36,119 bases of DNA from Campylobacterota bacterium. GTDB lineage: Bacteria > Campylobacterota > Campylobacteria > Campylobacterales > Sulfurospirillaceae. Location: positions 1 through 36,119 of the forward strand of contig JAADIZ010000192.1 in the NCBI GenBank assembly GCA_013151055.1, written 5' to 3'. Position 1 is the first letter of the stretch. Each line of letters opens with the position of its first letter. Made by a program: the position numbers and the translations under genes. Under the pieces are notes generated by a model. It worked only from the letters and a program-made list of their open reading frames with translations. It made no database searches and was not told the origin of the DNA. Shown here one piece after another: positions 11,600 through 20,195 of the stretch.

Positions 11600-11640
11600 T
11601 TAGTCGCCTCTTAAGTTTTTTTTATTTTACCCAAAAAGAA

Positions 11641-12375
11641 CTAAAATTCTCGAAAGGCTATATCTATTTTTTTGCTTATTTTGCTAGCGTCTAGTGTGTA
11701 TGCTTGAATAGGCATTTTCCCTATGGTGTCCTCAACATATAAGAAGTTTTGCAAGTAGTAGGTATTTTTATATCCTCTAGCAAATAAGTCGTCAATAATC
11801 AAATTTATATCATTGACATCTAATAAGTCAGTATGAATGGTTGTTCTTACCTCAAATGGGAAATTGATACTTATCAAAAAGTTTAGAGTTTCCTCAAAAT
11901 AATCAAAATTTTTATTTTGTGTTATTTCTTGAAATTTTCCCTTGCTAGCTTTATAATCAAGTGCGATATAATCTACTAATTTTTCAGAAACCAGTTCTTT
12001 TATAAGCTTTGGGTTTGTTCCGTTTGTGTCTATTTTTATCTTAAAATTTAAATTTTTAATTTCTTTGCAAAAAGCTTTGAGATTTGGATAGAGTGTACAC
12101 TCTCCACCGCTTAGAACAACACCTGTGAGCCTATTTTGTCTTGTTTTCAGAAAATCTAATGCAGTTTTTAAGTCAATACTGCCCTCCCCAAAAACTATAG
12201 GAGTATTGTAGCAGTATGGACACCTCATATTGCATTTACAAAACCAAAAAATGGACGCTAAATTTTGTGGAAAATCTAGCGTCGTAAATTTTGTGATATC
12301 ATAAAGTGGTTTATCGGAAAGAAACTCTCTCGACAAACTGAAGCCTCTCTTTGTGCTCGCCAGTTTTTCCAACAT
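11641..12375 (-). CDS. nrdG: anaerobic RNR activating radical-SAM protein
   Basis: NrdG is a radical-SAM enzyme that generates the glycyl radical on NrdD. The cluster motif CNMRCPYC (CxxxCxxC) lies near residue 50, followed by the SAM-binding VLSGGECTLYP. A region typical of NrdG (YDITKFTTLDFPQNLASIFWF) precedes the cysteines. The start is uncertain. The ATG at 12375 lacks a ribosome binding site and lies 65 nt inside the upstream glycyl-radical ORF. A TTG at 12336 has AGAGAGG seven bases upstream and would give the 231-residue length usual for the family. Either way, nrdG overlaps the preceding ORF in another frame. Confidence 0.88.
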   Translation of the reverse strand: MLEKLASTKRGFSLSREFLSDKPLYDITKFTTLDFPQNLASIFWFCKCNMRCPYCYNTPIVFGEGSIDLKTALDFLKTRQNRLTGVVLSGGECTLYPNLKAFCKEIKNLNFKIKIDTNGTNPKLIKELVSEKLVDYIALDYKASKGKFQEITQNKNFDYFEETLNFLISINFPFEVRTTIHTDLLDVNDINLIIDDLFARGYKNTYYLQNFLYVEDTIGKMPIQAYTLDASKISKKIDIAFREF

Positions 12376-12475
12376 TAAAGCTTTCAACTGGTCTATGGTA
12401 GCCCATAACTCTAGTATAAACTATACACCTTGTTCTTTTTTCTTCTAATTTATGAAGCAGTTCTTTGTTGCTCAT
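12311..12475 (-). CDS. separate glycyl-radical domain of class III RNR (54 aa)
   Basis: This 54-codon frame, missing from ordinary ORF cut-offs, carries the C-terminal glycyl-radical motif of NrdD: YTRVMGYHRPVESFN followed by GKTGEHKER. The glycine of RVMGY is the residue NrdG converts to a radical. The main NrdD protein stops at 12450 without it. The ORF starts with ATG at 12475, in the +1 frame relative to nrdD, overlapping its last 26 nt. AAGGAG lies at 12487-12482 with an ideal 6-nt spacing. A short helix with MSNKELLHKLEEKRT precedes the motif. I infer a split enzyme in which this peptide docks into NrdD, similar in principle to GrcA/YfiD replacing the radical domain of pyruvate formate-lyase. 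A frameshift error that separated a normal fused gene is the alternative. Confidence 0.85.
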   Translation of the reverse strand: MSNKELLHKLEEKRTRCIVYTRVMGYHRPVESFNVGKTGEHKERLQFVERVSFR

Positions 12476-14579
12476 CTGTTTCTCCTTCTAATTTGTATTT
12501 TTCTATCAATTCCTTGTCACATTGTGGACAAAACTCGTGTTCACCACTTATATATCCGTGTTTTTCACATACGGAAAATACTGGTGTTATGGTCAAATAT
12601 GGCATTCTATAATTTGATATAACATTTTTCACCATTTGCCTACAAGCCTCAATTGAGCTTATCCTCTCTTTCATGTAGAGATGTAAAACCGTTCCACCTG
12701 TATATCGACATTGTAAATCATCTTGCAAATCAAGTGCCTCAAAAGGATCATCGGTAAAATTTGCAGGAAGTTGAGAGGAATTTGTATAATAAATATTTTC
12801 ATTCATCCCAGCTTGAAGGATATCTGGATATCTTTTTTTGTCTTCTTTAGCAAATCTATATGTCGTACCCTCTGCTGGAGTGGCTTCTAAATTATATAAA
12901 TTTCCACTCTCTTCTTGATATTCTACCATCTTTTTGCGCATAAAATCTAATAATTTAGCAGCAAATTCCATTCCAAATTTATCTGCTATATGATGTTCGT
13001 TACTTGTAAAGTTTCTTATCATTTCATTTACGCCATTTACGCCTATAGTAGAGAAGTGATTATTAAATCCTGGTAAGTATCTAGCGGTATATGGGTATAG
13101 ACCGCGATTGTACATCTCTTGAACGAAAACTCTTTTCTTTTCCAGTGTAGATTTTGCCAAATCCATCAGATACCCTACTTTTGATAAAAGTTTTTCTTCA
13201 TCCCCTTTATGTAGATATCCAAGCCTTGCCATATTTATCGTAACTACCCCGATACTACCTGTCATTTCAGCACTTCCAAAGAGTCCACCACCTCTTTTTA
13301 GAAGCTCTCTTAAGTCTAGTTGAAGTCTACAGCACATGCTTCTTACATTACCAGGTTTATATGCTTTCGGGTTTTCTACTAAATTTCCTTTTTCATCTCT
13401 CATGTATTGGCTTCCTATAAAATTTTGGAAGTACGAAGAGCCAACTTTTGCTGTGTTTTCAAACAGTATATCGGTGTTTTCACCATACCAATCAAAATCT
13501 TCAGTGATGTTTACTGTTGGAATTGGAAAAGTAAAAGGTTGTCCTGTTTTGTCTCCTTCAGTCATCACTTCGTAGTAAGCTTTATTGATTTGGTTCATCT
13601 CTTTTTGAAAATCTTTATATGTTAAATCTTCTAATTTTTCAACACCTCTTTGTTTTGCTTCAATTTCTAGCTCATTATCTTCTAAGCCCTTAAATATGTG
13701 TATGTCTTTGCAAGTAGGAGTTTGGTCTGCTAAGTCACTAGGGACACTCCAGTCAATTGTGATGTTTGTAAATGGACTTTGCCCCCATCTTGCGGGAACA
13801 TTTAAATTATATACAAAGCTGACTATTGCTTTTTTGATTTCGCTATAAGGAAGTTTGTCTTTAAAAACATATGGTGCAAGATAGGTATCAAACGAACTAA
13901 ATGCCTGTGCTCCTGCCCATTCACTTTGGAGAATTCCTAAGAAGTTTGCCATTTGTCCGAGTGCTTCTCTGAAGTGTTTTGGTGGTTTTGATTCAACTCT
14001 GCCTCGCACACCATTGAAACCATCATTTAGAAGTGCTCTTAGACTCCATCCTGCACAATATGCCGTTAGGCAATCTAAATCATGTATATGATAATCACCA
14101 TTTCTGTGTGCAAAACCCTCTTCTTTTGAGTAAATTTTATCAAGCCAATAGTTTGCTATTATCTTTCCTGCTGTATTGTTTACAAGCCCTGCATTTGAGT
14201 AGCCAGTGTTTGAGTTTGCTTTTATACGCCAGTCGCTTTTATTTATGTACTCTTCTATGGTTTGTGATGAATTTACAAAGGTTGTATCTTCATTCAATCC
14301 AACTGTGTGCTCTCTTTGCATTTTGTGTGTATGTCTGTAAATCATGAAAGAGCGCATAACATCAAAATATCGTGTTTTATAGAGTTCAAGTTCAATCATA
14401 TCTTGAATATCTTCGACAGCTGCTACTCTTTTTTTCTCTAATTTTGATATCAGGCTAATGTAAACAGTTTCGTCGTAAGTTGTACTTTCGCTTTTAAATG
14501 CTCTTTTAACTGCATCTTGAATTTTATATGCTTTAAACTCTTGAATTGTTCCATCTCTTTTTAAGACTTTTTCTAGCAT
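12450..14579 (-). CDS. nrdD: anaerobic ribonucleoside-triphosphate reductase, main subunit without glycyl-radical tail
   Basis: NrdD makes dNTPs in the absence of oxygen using a glycyl radical. The 709-residue protein begins with an ATP-cone (VLKRDGTIQEFKAYKIQDAV), followed by the ten-stranded barrel with DYHIHDLDCLTAYCAGWSL, SPFTNITIDW, RSMCCRLQLDLREL (probable active-site cysteines) and GSIGVVTINMARLGYL. Near the end is the zinc-site-like VCEKHGYISGEHEFCPQC, with the first pair C..H rather than C..C. The family normally continues from here into the RVxGY radical motif, but this ORF stops after DEQQRTAS; the motif is in the overlapping ORF at 12311-12475. A TATAAT at 14610-14605 stands upstream, so nrdD, its tail and nrdG probably form an operon separate from nrdA. 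Confidence 0.95.
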   Translation of the reverse strand: MLEKVLKRDGTIQEFKAYKIQDAVKRAFKSESTTYDETVYISLISKLEKKRVAAVEDIQDMIELELYKTRYFDVMRSFMIYRHTHKMQREHTVGLNEDTTFVNSSQTIEEYINKSDWRIKANSNTGYSNAGLVNNTAGKIIANYWLDKIYSKEEGFAHRNGDYHIHDLDCLTAYCAGWSLRALLNDGFNGVRGRVESKPPKHFREALGQMANFLGILQSEWAGAQAFSSFDTYLAPYVFKDKLPYSEIKKAIVSFVYNLNVPARWGQSPFTNITIDWSVPSDLADQTPTCKDIHIFKGLEDNELEIEAKQRGVEKLEDLTYKDFQKEMNQINKAYYEVMTEGDKTGQPFTFPIPTVNITEDFDWYGENTDILFENTAKVGSSYFQNFIGSQYMRDEKGNLVENPKAYKPGNVRSMCCRLQLDLRELLKRGGGLFGSAEMTGSIGVVTINMARLGYLHKGDEEKLLSKVGYLMDLAKSTLEKKRVFVQEMYNRGLYPYTARYLPGFNNHFSTIGVNGVNEMIRNFTSNEHHIADKFGMEFAAKLLDFMRKKMVEYQEESGNLYNLEATPAEGTTYRFAKEDKKRYPDILQAGMNENIYYTNSSQLPANFTDDPFEALDLQDDLQCRYTGGTVLHLYMKERISSIEACRQMVKNVISNYRMPYLTITPVFSVCEKHGYISGEHEFCPQCDKELIEKYKLEGETDEQQRTAS
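12482..12487 (-). promoter_or_regulatory. internal ribosome binding site for the glycyl-radical ORF
   Basis: AAGGAG reads on the minus strand inside the last codons of nrdD, six bases before the ATG at 12475. It is the main reason to accept the 54-aa ORF as separately translated rather than as a broken tail. Confidence 0.75.
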
Positions 14580-14604
14580 TGAGACTCCACATTATTTTTA
14601 TTGG

Positions 14605-14610
14605 ATTATA
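14605..14610 (-). promoter_or_regulatory. -10 box of nrdD
   Basis: TATAAT on the minus strand, 25 nt before the nrdD ATG at 14579. No NrdR-box pair or FNR-like TTGAT-N4-ATCAA site was found around it. Confidence 0.5.
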
Positions 14611-14701
14611 GTATATAGAAATTGAGGTTAAACTTAAAAGATAAACTGCTATGAATTTGTCACGCACTAGATAAATGCTTTGCAGAGCGATAAATTAAAG
14701 T

Positions 14702-14732
14702 GGACATATTCCCTTGTTATAGGGATATATCC
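14702..14732 (-). terminator. hairpin between nrdA and nrdD
   Basis: On the minus strand GGATATATCCCT (14732-14721) pairs with AGGGAATATGTCC (14714-14702) with one mismatch and one bulge across a short loop. It lies in the 209-nt gap after the nrdA stop, so it probably ends the purB-nrdA transcript. A T-rich but interrupted stretch follows. The rest of the gap (14580-14788) has no ORF on either strand that I can support. Confidence 0.45.
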
Positions 14733-14788
14733 AAGATTATTGAACTTATATCATTATAAATAATAATTATGTCAATTATTATGATATA

Positions 14789-17155
14789 TTATTGACAGCC
14801 TTCGCATTCCATGCTTCTATCGGCAACATCTAGCTGGTTTTCTGGAGATTGACTTCTTAGATAATAGGTTGATTTTATGCCCAGTTTCCAAGCTAACATA
14901 TAGATATCATTTAAGTATTTTCCACTTGCTTTATCAAGGGTGAGAAATATATTTAAACTCTGTCCTTGGTCTATCCATTTTTGTCGTATTGCCCCAGCTT
15001 TTATAAGCAGTCTTTGGTCTAAATCATAAGCTGGTGTATAATAATTCCAAGTATCAGGGCTAAGTTTTGGAACAACTACTGGAATCATTCCCGAAAGGTT
15101 TTCTTCAAACCATTTTCTTTTATAAACTGGCTCTATTGTTTGTGTTGTTCCCACTAGTATGGAAATTGAACTTGTTGGTGCTATCGCCATTAGATAACCA
15201 TTTCGCATACCATTGTTTTTTACTTTTTGCCTTAACTCTTCCCAATCGCAAGAATATCCAAAAAGTCCGCCGCGATCTACTAATTTCTTTGCTTCTTCAT
15301 TTGCACAATCTATTGGAAAAATTCCTTTACTCCATTTGGAGCCTTCAAATTCAGGATATTTACCTTTTTCTATGGCTAGGTTTGATGAGGACTTTATAAC
15401 ATTGTAGCTAATTGTTTCCATTATCTCATCAATCTTGCTGAAATGTTCATAACTTCCCCACTCTATCGCACTTTCAGCTAGCATTTGTGCCTCACCCATA
15501 ACACCAAGTCCAATTGCTCTTGATTTTAGATTTGTATGCTTGACTTTTGCATGAGGATAAAAGTTGAGGTCTATGACATTATCTAGCATTCTAATTGCTG
15601 TTGGTATAACTCTTTGTATATCCTCTTTTGTATTTATCTTTGAAAGATTTACACTTGCAAGGTTGCAAACTGCGGTTTTGCCCTCTTTCATCTCTTTTTC
15701 AACTATAAATATCTTTTTATCATTTAGTGTATCTAATGCAGTTATTTTTTTAGCATCTTTTTCTATACTGCCATTAACAATTACTTTTTCTTGTTCTTCA
15801 AAAGATTCATGCGTTCCATCTTCGTATGTTACTTTTGTTTTGTAGTGATTAGGTTCAGTATTTTGAAATATTTCTGTACATAAGTTAGAACTTCTGATTA
15901 GTCCACTATGGTTGTTTGGATTTACTTTGTTAGCATTATCTTTAAAACATAAAAATGGACTTCCACTTTCAAAATAACTCAAAAGAATTTTTTTCCATAA
16001 TTCCTTTGCTTTTATATGCTCTTTTGAAATACTTTCATCTTTTTCGTATTTTAGGTATCTCTTTTCAAATTCTTCACCATAAAGTTCTGCTAAGTCTACC
16101 GCTTCAGCAGGATCAAAAAGAGTCCAGATGCCATCTTCTTCCACTCTTTTCATAAATATATCATTTATCCAAAGGGCAGGAAAAAGATCATGTGCCCTTC
16201 TTCTCTCTTCTCCAGAATTTTTCTTTAAATCCAAAAAATCAGATATATCCATGTGCCATGGCTCAAGATATACAGCAATTGCACCTTTTCTAGTGCCTAA
16301 TTGGTCAACTGCGATTGCTATGTCATTGGTTATCTTTAAAAATGGTATGATTCCACCAGCGGCATTTTTATGGCCGTCTATCATTCCACCCATCGAGCGA
16401 ACTAAATTCCAATCCCAGCCAATTCCTCCACCAAACTTACTTAACAGGCTCATCTCTTTGTATGAGTCAAATATGCCCTCTATATTGTCAGGTGTACTTC
16501 CTATGTAACAAGAGCTAAGTTGGTGTCTAGGAGTTCTGGCATTTGAGAGTGTTGGAGTTGCGAGCATTACTTCAAATTTTGAAATCAAATCATAAAATTT
16601 CTTTGCCCAATCTTGAGAATTAAGTTCATTTTGTGCTAAAAACATAGCAATTGCCATAAACATGTGTTGAGGGAGTTCTATCGGAATACCTTCAGAGTCT
16701 TTGATAAGGTATCTATCGTGCAGCGTTTTTACTCCAAGATATGTAAATTGCAAATCTCTTTGTGGTTTTATATATGCATCCAAATCATCCAAATCATATT
16801 TATCTTTTAATCCCAAAAGAATTCTACCTTTTTTTTCACCTCGTTCAAAATACTCTTTTAAGGTGCCATATCCAGTAAATTTATTTACTTTGTGGTAAAG
16901 GTCATACAAAAATAGTCTTGCCGCAACAAATGTCCAATCTGGTCTATCTATATCTATCTTATCTACAGCAGTTTTTATGAGAGTCTTTTGTATCTCTTCT
17001 GTTGTGATTTTGTCGCGAAACTGTATCTTTGCATCTACTTCCAATTCACTTTGGCTAACATTTTTTAAATCCTCAACTGCACAATTAGTGTATTTTTGTA
17101 TTTTTGATATATCTAGTGGTTCAATTCGACCATTTCTTTTTTCTACTGTTAACAT
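14789..17155 (-). CDS. nrdA: class I ribonucleoside-diphosphate reductase, alpha subunit
   Basis: NrdA reduces ribonucleoside diphosphates using the radical delivered by NrdB. The 788-residue protein has an N-terminal ATP-cone (VEKRNGRIEPLDISKIQKY). Catalytic residues are visible: Cys in HQLSSCYIGS, the Asn-Cys-Glu set in SSNLCTEIF, and the second redox Cys in AVCNLASVNLS. The radical-transfer tyrosine pair (STYYLRSQ) follows, and the protein ends with a CxxC tail (MECEGCQ) that shuttles electrons from thioredoxin. The segment between CTEIF and AVCNL is longer than in E. coli, as I recall for Campylobacterota NrdA. Its ATG shares bases with the purB stop (TAAATG), so purB and nrdA are cotranscribed. 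Confidence 0.97.
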   Translation of the reverse strand: MLTVEKRNGRIEPLDISKIQKYTNCAVEDLKNVSQSELEVDAKIQFRDKITTEEIQKTLIKTAVDKIDIDRPDWTFVAARLFLYDLYHKVNKFTGYGTLKEYFERGEKKGRILLGLKDKYDLDDLDAYIKPQRDLQFTYLGVKTLHDRYLIKDSEGIPIELPQHMFMAIAMFLAQNELNSQDWAKKFYDLISKFEVMLATPTLSNARTPRHQLSSCYIGSTPDNIEGIFDSYKEMSLLSKFGGGIGWDWNLVRSMGGMIDGHKNAAGGIIPFLKITNDIAIAVDQLGTRKGAIAVYLEPWHMDISDFLDLKKNSGEERRRAHDLFPALWINDIFMKRVEEDGIWTLFDPAEAVDLAELYGEEFEKRYLKYEKDESISKEHIKAKELWKKILLSYFESGSPFLCFKDNANKVNPNNHSGLIRSSNLCTEIFQNTEPNHYKTKVTYEDGTHESFEEQEKVIVNGSIEKDAKKITALDTLNDKKIFIVEKEMKEGKTAVCNLASVNLSKINTKEDIQRVIPTAIRMLDNVIDLNFYPHAKVKHTNLKSRAIGLGVMGEAQMLAESAIEWGSYEHFSKIDEIMETISYNVIKSSSNLAIEKGKYPEFEGSKWSKGIFPIDCANEEAKKLVDRGGLFGYSCDWEELRQKVKNNGMRNGYLMAIAPTSSISILVGTTQTIEPVYKRKWFEENLSGMIPVVVPKLSPDTWNYYTPAYDLDQRLLIKAGAIRQKWIDQGQSLNIFLTLDKASGKYLNDIYMLAWKLGIKSTYYLRSQSPENQLDVADRSMECEGCQ

Positions 17156-18490
17156 TTATTCTCCATTAAATACTCTAGCAAATATATTGTCTACATTTTT
17201 TGTGTAATAATCATAATTAAAACAATCTCTTATCTCTTTCTCGCTCAACTTTTCCCTTAAATCTGTATCATTTAGCAGGTTTTCCAAGAAGAGACTTTCG
17301 CCCTTATCATTTAGTGCAGCTTTTCCAACTTGTAAATCTTGCCATACTTTCATGGCGTTTCTTTGTACTATCTTATAAGCATTTTCTCTGCTGACTCCTT
17401 TTGAAGGAAGTTCAAGAAGAACTCTTTGTGAGAAAACTAATCCTCCCGTAAGATTTAGATTTTTCAGCATGTTTTCTGGATATACAAGCAATTTTTCTAT
17501 AACACCTGTTAATCTAGTAAGCATAAAGTCTGTGGTGATAAAACCATCTGTTAGAGTAAATCTCTCTACTGAGCTATGACTTATATCTCTTTCATGCCAT
17601 AAGGCTACATTTTCCATTGATGGTACAGCGTAGCTTCTTATAATTCTACAAAGTCCTGTGATGTTTTCGCTCAAAACTGGATTTCTTTTATGGGGCATTG
17701 CAGAACTTCCTTTTTGACCTTCGCTAAAATACTCTTCCGCCTCATAAACTTCAGTTCTTTGATAATGTCTAATTGCAACAGCTATTTTCTCACAACTTGA
17801 AGCCAAAAGAGCTAGAGCATTCATCAAATTTGCATATCTGTCTCTTTGGATAATTTGGTTTGACACAGGAGCTGGACTTAAGCCTAAATCTTTACAAACA
17901 AACTCTTCAAGCTCAATTGGTGAATGAGCCATATTTCCCATGGCACCACTTATTTGTCCAACACTTATAACTTTTAGGGCTTGTTTAAGATTTTCTAAAT
18001 TTCTTGCTATTTCGTCATACCAGATAGCGAGCACTAAACCAAAGGTTATAGGTTCGCCATGTATTCCATGGCTTCTGCCAACCATTAAAGTTTTTTTGTG
18101 CTCGATTGCTCTTTTTCTAATTGCTAACATTAAATTTTTTGTATCTTTAATTATAAGCTCAAGAGAATCTTTCATCTGCAAGGCAACTGCAGTATCAATG
18201 CAATCAGAGCTAGTCATTCCATAGTGAACCCATCTGCTTTCTTCTCCAAGACTTTCGGATACACTGGTTAAAAATGCAATAACATCGTGCTTTGTTTTTT
18301 TCTCTATTTCATCAATTCTATCTATATTAAAACTAGCATTTTTTAAAATCTTTTGGCACTCAGTGTCATTGACAAGTCCGAGTTTATTCCAGCCTTTTAC
18401 AACGGATTTTTCAACTTTGAGCCAAGCATCATATTTTGCTTGAATGCTCCATTTGTTTTTCATCTCATCTCTTGCGTATCTTTCAACCAT
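17156..18490 (-). CDS. purB: adenylosuccinate lyase
   Basis: PurB catalyses two fumarate-releasing steps of purine synthesis (SAICAR to AICAR, adenylosuccinate to AMP). The 444-residue protein carries the fumarase/aspartase signature SSAMPHKRNPV with the mobile catalytic serine loop, and the conserved GMTSSDCIDTA and RSHGIHGEP stretches with the catalytic histidine. AAGGA lies upstream of the ATG. It is the first gene of the minus-strand run and is fused head to tail with nrdA, linking purine and deoxynucleotide supply. Confidence 0.97.
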   Translation of the reverse strand: MVERYARDEMKNKWSIQAKYDAWLKVEKSVVKGWNKLGLVNDTECQKILKNASFNIDRIDEIEKKTKHDVIAFLTSVSESLGEESRWVHYGMTSSDCIDTAVALQMKDSLELIIKDTKNLMLAIRKRAIEHKKTLMVGRSHGIHGEPITFGLVLAIWYDEIARNLENLKQALKVISVGQISGAMGNMAHSPIELEEFVCKDLGLSPAPVSNQIIQRDRYANLMNALALLASSCEKIAVAIRHYQRTEVYEAEEYFSEGQKGSSAMPHKRNPVLSENITGLCRIIRSYAVPSMENVALWHERDISHSSVERFTLTDGFITTDFMLTRLTGVIEKLLVYPENMLKNLNLTGGLVFSQRVLLELPSKGVSRENAYKIVQRNAMKVWQDLQVGKAALNDKGESLFLENLLNDTDLREKLSEKEIRDCFNYDYYTKNVDNIFARVFNGE

Positions 18491-18584
18491 TTTTGTAAGT
18501 CCTTATGATATTATGTAGAGTTTTATAGGCCTCTTATAAAGGCATTTATTTTAGCAAAATAGAGTTGAAAAAGGGTTGAAAAAA

Positions 18585-19481
18585 GTGGCGTATGTAAGAA
18601 GAAATTTTAAGATAAAAGAAAAAATAAAAGCTTATAAATTTTTAATGCAAGAATTTAATTTAAAAATGAGTGCCGCTCAAAAATGGATAGACAGGAAACG
18701 GGTTTATCTTAATGGTGAAATTCTCCAAAAGAAAAATATAGATTTACTTGGAAATTTAGAAGTTATATTTTTTAAACCAGAGCCAAAAGGAATTAAGCCT
18801 ATATTTGAAACAGAAAACTTTGCCATCTTTGATAAGCCAAATGGAATTTTAGTTCATCCAAATAAACTAAGTGAAGAGTACAGTTTAAATGATGAGATAA
18901 AATTTCTCTATGGTATGGAGGCAAATGCAGTGCATAGGATAGATAAAGAGACAAGTGGATTAGTTCTTGTCGCAAAAAATAAAAAAAGTGAAATAGAGTT
19001 AAAAAATTTATTTGAAAAAAAAGAGATAAAAAAAGAATACTTGGCAATTGTAAAAGGCGAAATTAATAAAAACATGATAATTGATGCAAGTTTAAAATCA
19101 AATGACCCCTCTTCTATCATTCGTATAAAAGCACATGTAAGTGACATCGGACAAAAAGCTATAACAAGAGTTGAGCCTATAAAATTTGACAAAATAAAAA
19201 ATAGAACTCTAGTAATTGCTAAACCGCTTACAGGAAGAACTCATCAGATAAGAGCACACATGTTTCATGTGAAACATTCTATAGTCGGTGACCCAATATA
19301 TGGAATAGATGAAATAGAATCAGATCTATTTTTAAGTGATAAAATGAGTAAAGAAAAAAGGGAAAAAATAACAGGTGCCAAAAGATTGATGCTACATGCA
19401 AATTTCTTAAGTTTTACATATAAAAATTTAGAGTACAATATAAAAAGCATATCAAATTTTAAGGAAAAATATTTTGAATAA
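18585..19481 (+). CDS. RluA-family 23S rRNA/tRNA pseudouridine synthase
   Basis: A 298-residue cytosolic enzyme with an N-terminal S4-like RNA-binding segment (MSAAQKWIDRKRVYLNGE) and an RluA catalytic domain. The catalytic aspartate is in AVHRIDKETSGLVLVAK, followed by GRTHQIRAHM. It isomerises uridines in structured RNA; the target cannot be assigned. The frame is open from TTG at 18576, but GTG at 18585 has AAGGG nine bases upstream and is the better start. Its stop overlaps the TTG start of the next gene. Confidence 0.9.
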   Translation: MAYVRRNFKIKEKIKAYKFLMQEFNLKMSAAQKWIDRKRVYLNGEILQKKNIDLLGNLEVIFFKPEPKGIKPIFETENFAIFDKPNGILVHPNKLSEEYSLNDEIKFLYGMEANAVHRIDKETSGLVLVAKNKKSEIELKNLFEKKEIKKEYLAIVKGEINKNMIIDASLKSNDPSSIIRIKAHVSDIGQKAITRVEPIKFDKIKNRTLVIAKPLTGRTHQIRAHMFHVKHSIVGDPIYGIDEIESDLFLSDKMSKEKREKITGAKRLMLHANFLSFTYKNLEYNIKSISNFKEKYFE

Positions 19482-20085
19482 AATTCAAGAAGAAGGAGAA
19501 GAGATTATACCTAGTAAAATAGTGTGTGTCGGTAGAAACTATGTTGAGCATATAAAAGAATTAAAGAATGAAATTCCTAGTTCAATGGTAATATTCATGA
19601 AGCCAAATAGCTCAATTAGCGAAAAGTTAGATACAAAAGGAAAAGAGTTGCATTATGAGGGTGAGATATCTTTTTTGATAAAGAACTCAAAGATAAGCTC
19701 TGTTGGATTTGGCTTGGACTTAACAGATAGAAGTTTACAAGGTGAATTAAAAAGCAAGGGATTACCATGGGAGAGAGCAAAAGCATTTGATGGTGCTGGG
19801 GTTTTTAGTGAATTTGTAAAACTTGATGAAAAAGACATCAGCAGTCTAAACTTAAAATTATATATAAATGATAAATTAGCTCAATCAGGTGGAGTAGAAT
19901 TGATGATTTATAAACCAGACTTTGTCATTGGTGAAATTTCAACATTTACAACTTTGGAAGATGGTGATATAGTTATGAGCGGAACTCCAAAAGGCGTTGG
20001 AATTATAAAACAAGGGGATAGATTTAAAGCAGAGGTATTCATCGGTAATAGAAAAATTATTGAGAAATTTTGGATAGCAATTTAA
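19474..20085 (+). CDS. fumarylacetoacetate hydrolase (FAH) family protein
   Basis: A 203-residue protein with the FAH fold. Metal ligands sit in HYEGEISFLI (Glu-x-Glu) and at the Asp of GFGLDLTDR; WERAKAFDGAGVFSEF and IVMSGTPKGVG are also conserved. Relatives decarboxylate oxaloacetate or hydrolyse acylpyruvates. It lacks the extra N-terminal domain of tyrosine-degradation FAH. The substrate is unknown, though oxaloacetate tautomerase/decarboxylase or acylpyruvase activity is plausible from family knowledge. The TTG start overlaps the upstream stop and has AAGGA about ten bases before it. Confidence 0.87.
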   Translation: MNKIQEEGEEIIPSKIVCVGRNYVEHIKELKNEIPSSMVIFMKPNSSISEKLDTKGKELHYEGEISFLIKNSKISSVGFGLDLTDRSLQGELKSKGLPWERAKAFDGAGVFSEFVKLDEKDISSLNLKLYINDKLAQSGGVELMIYKPDFVIGEISTFTTLEDGDIVMSGTPKGVGIIKQGDRFKAEVFIGNRKIIEKFWIAI

Positions 20086-20099
20086 GTATTATTTACTAG

Positions 20100-20195
20100 C
20101 TATTTATCGAAAAATAAAACTTTTATCATCCCAAATATCGCACCACTTACGATAACCGCTAAAAAGATAGCTTCACCGATATCTACTATACTCAT
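20100..20195 (-). CDS. 31-aa membrane microprotein coupled to rlmN
   Basis: ATG at 20195 overlaps the rlmN stop (ATGA) and is preceded by AGGAG (20205-20201) with 5-nt spacing. The 31-codon frame ends in TAG at 20100. The peptide has an acidic N-terminus (MSIVDIGEA), a single hydrophobic helix ([20 protein letters not shown]) and a charged end (DK). A strong ribosome binding site and a stop/start overlap are good evidence of translation. I recognise no family. It ends 14 nt from the convergent FAH-family gene. Confidence 0.7.
   Translation of the reverse strand: MSIVDIGEAIFLAVIVSGAIFGMIKVLFFDK

Noticed and set aside
14580-14788. Possible NrdR or FNR site in the nrdA-nrdD gap
   Set aside because: I looked for paired ACACTATATATTGTGT-like boxes and TTGAT-N4-ATCAA but found neither; only AT-rich imperfect palindromes, for example around 14771-14796, which overlaps the nrdA stop.
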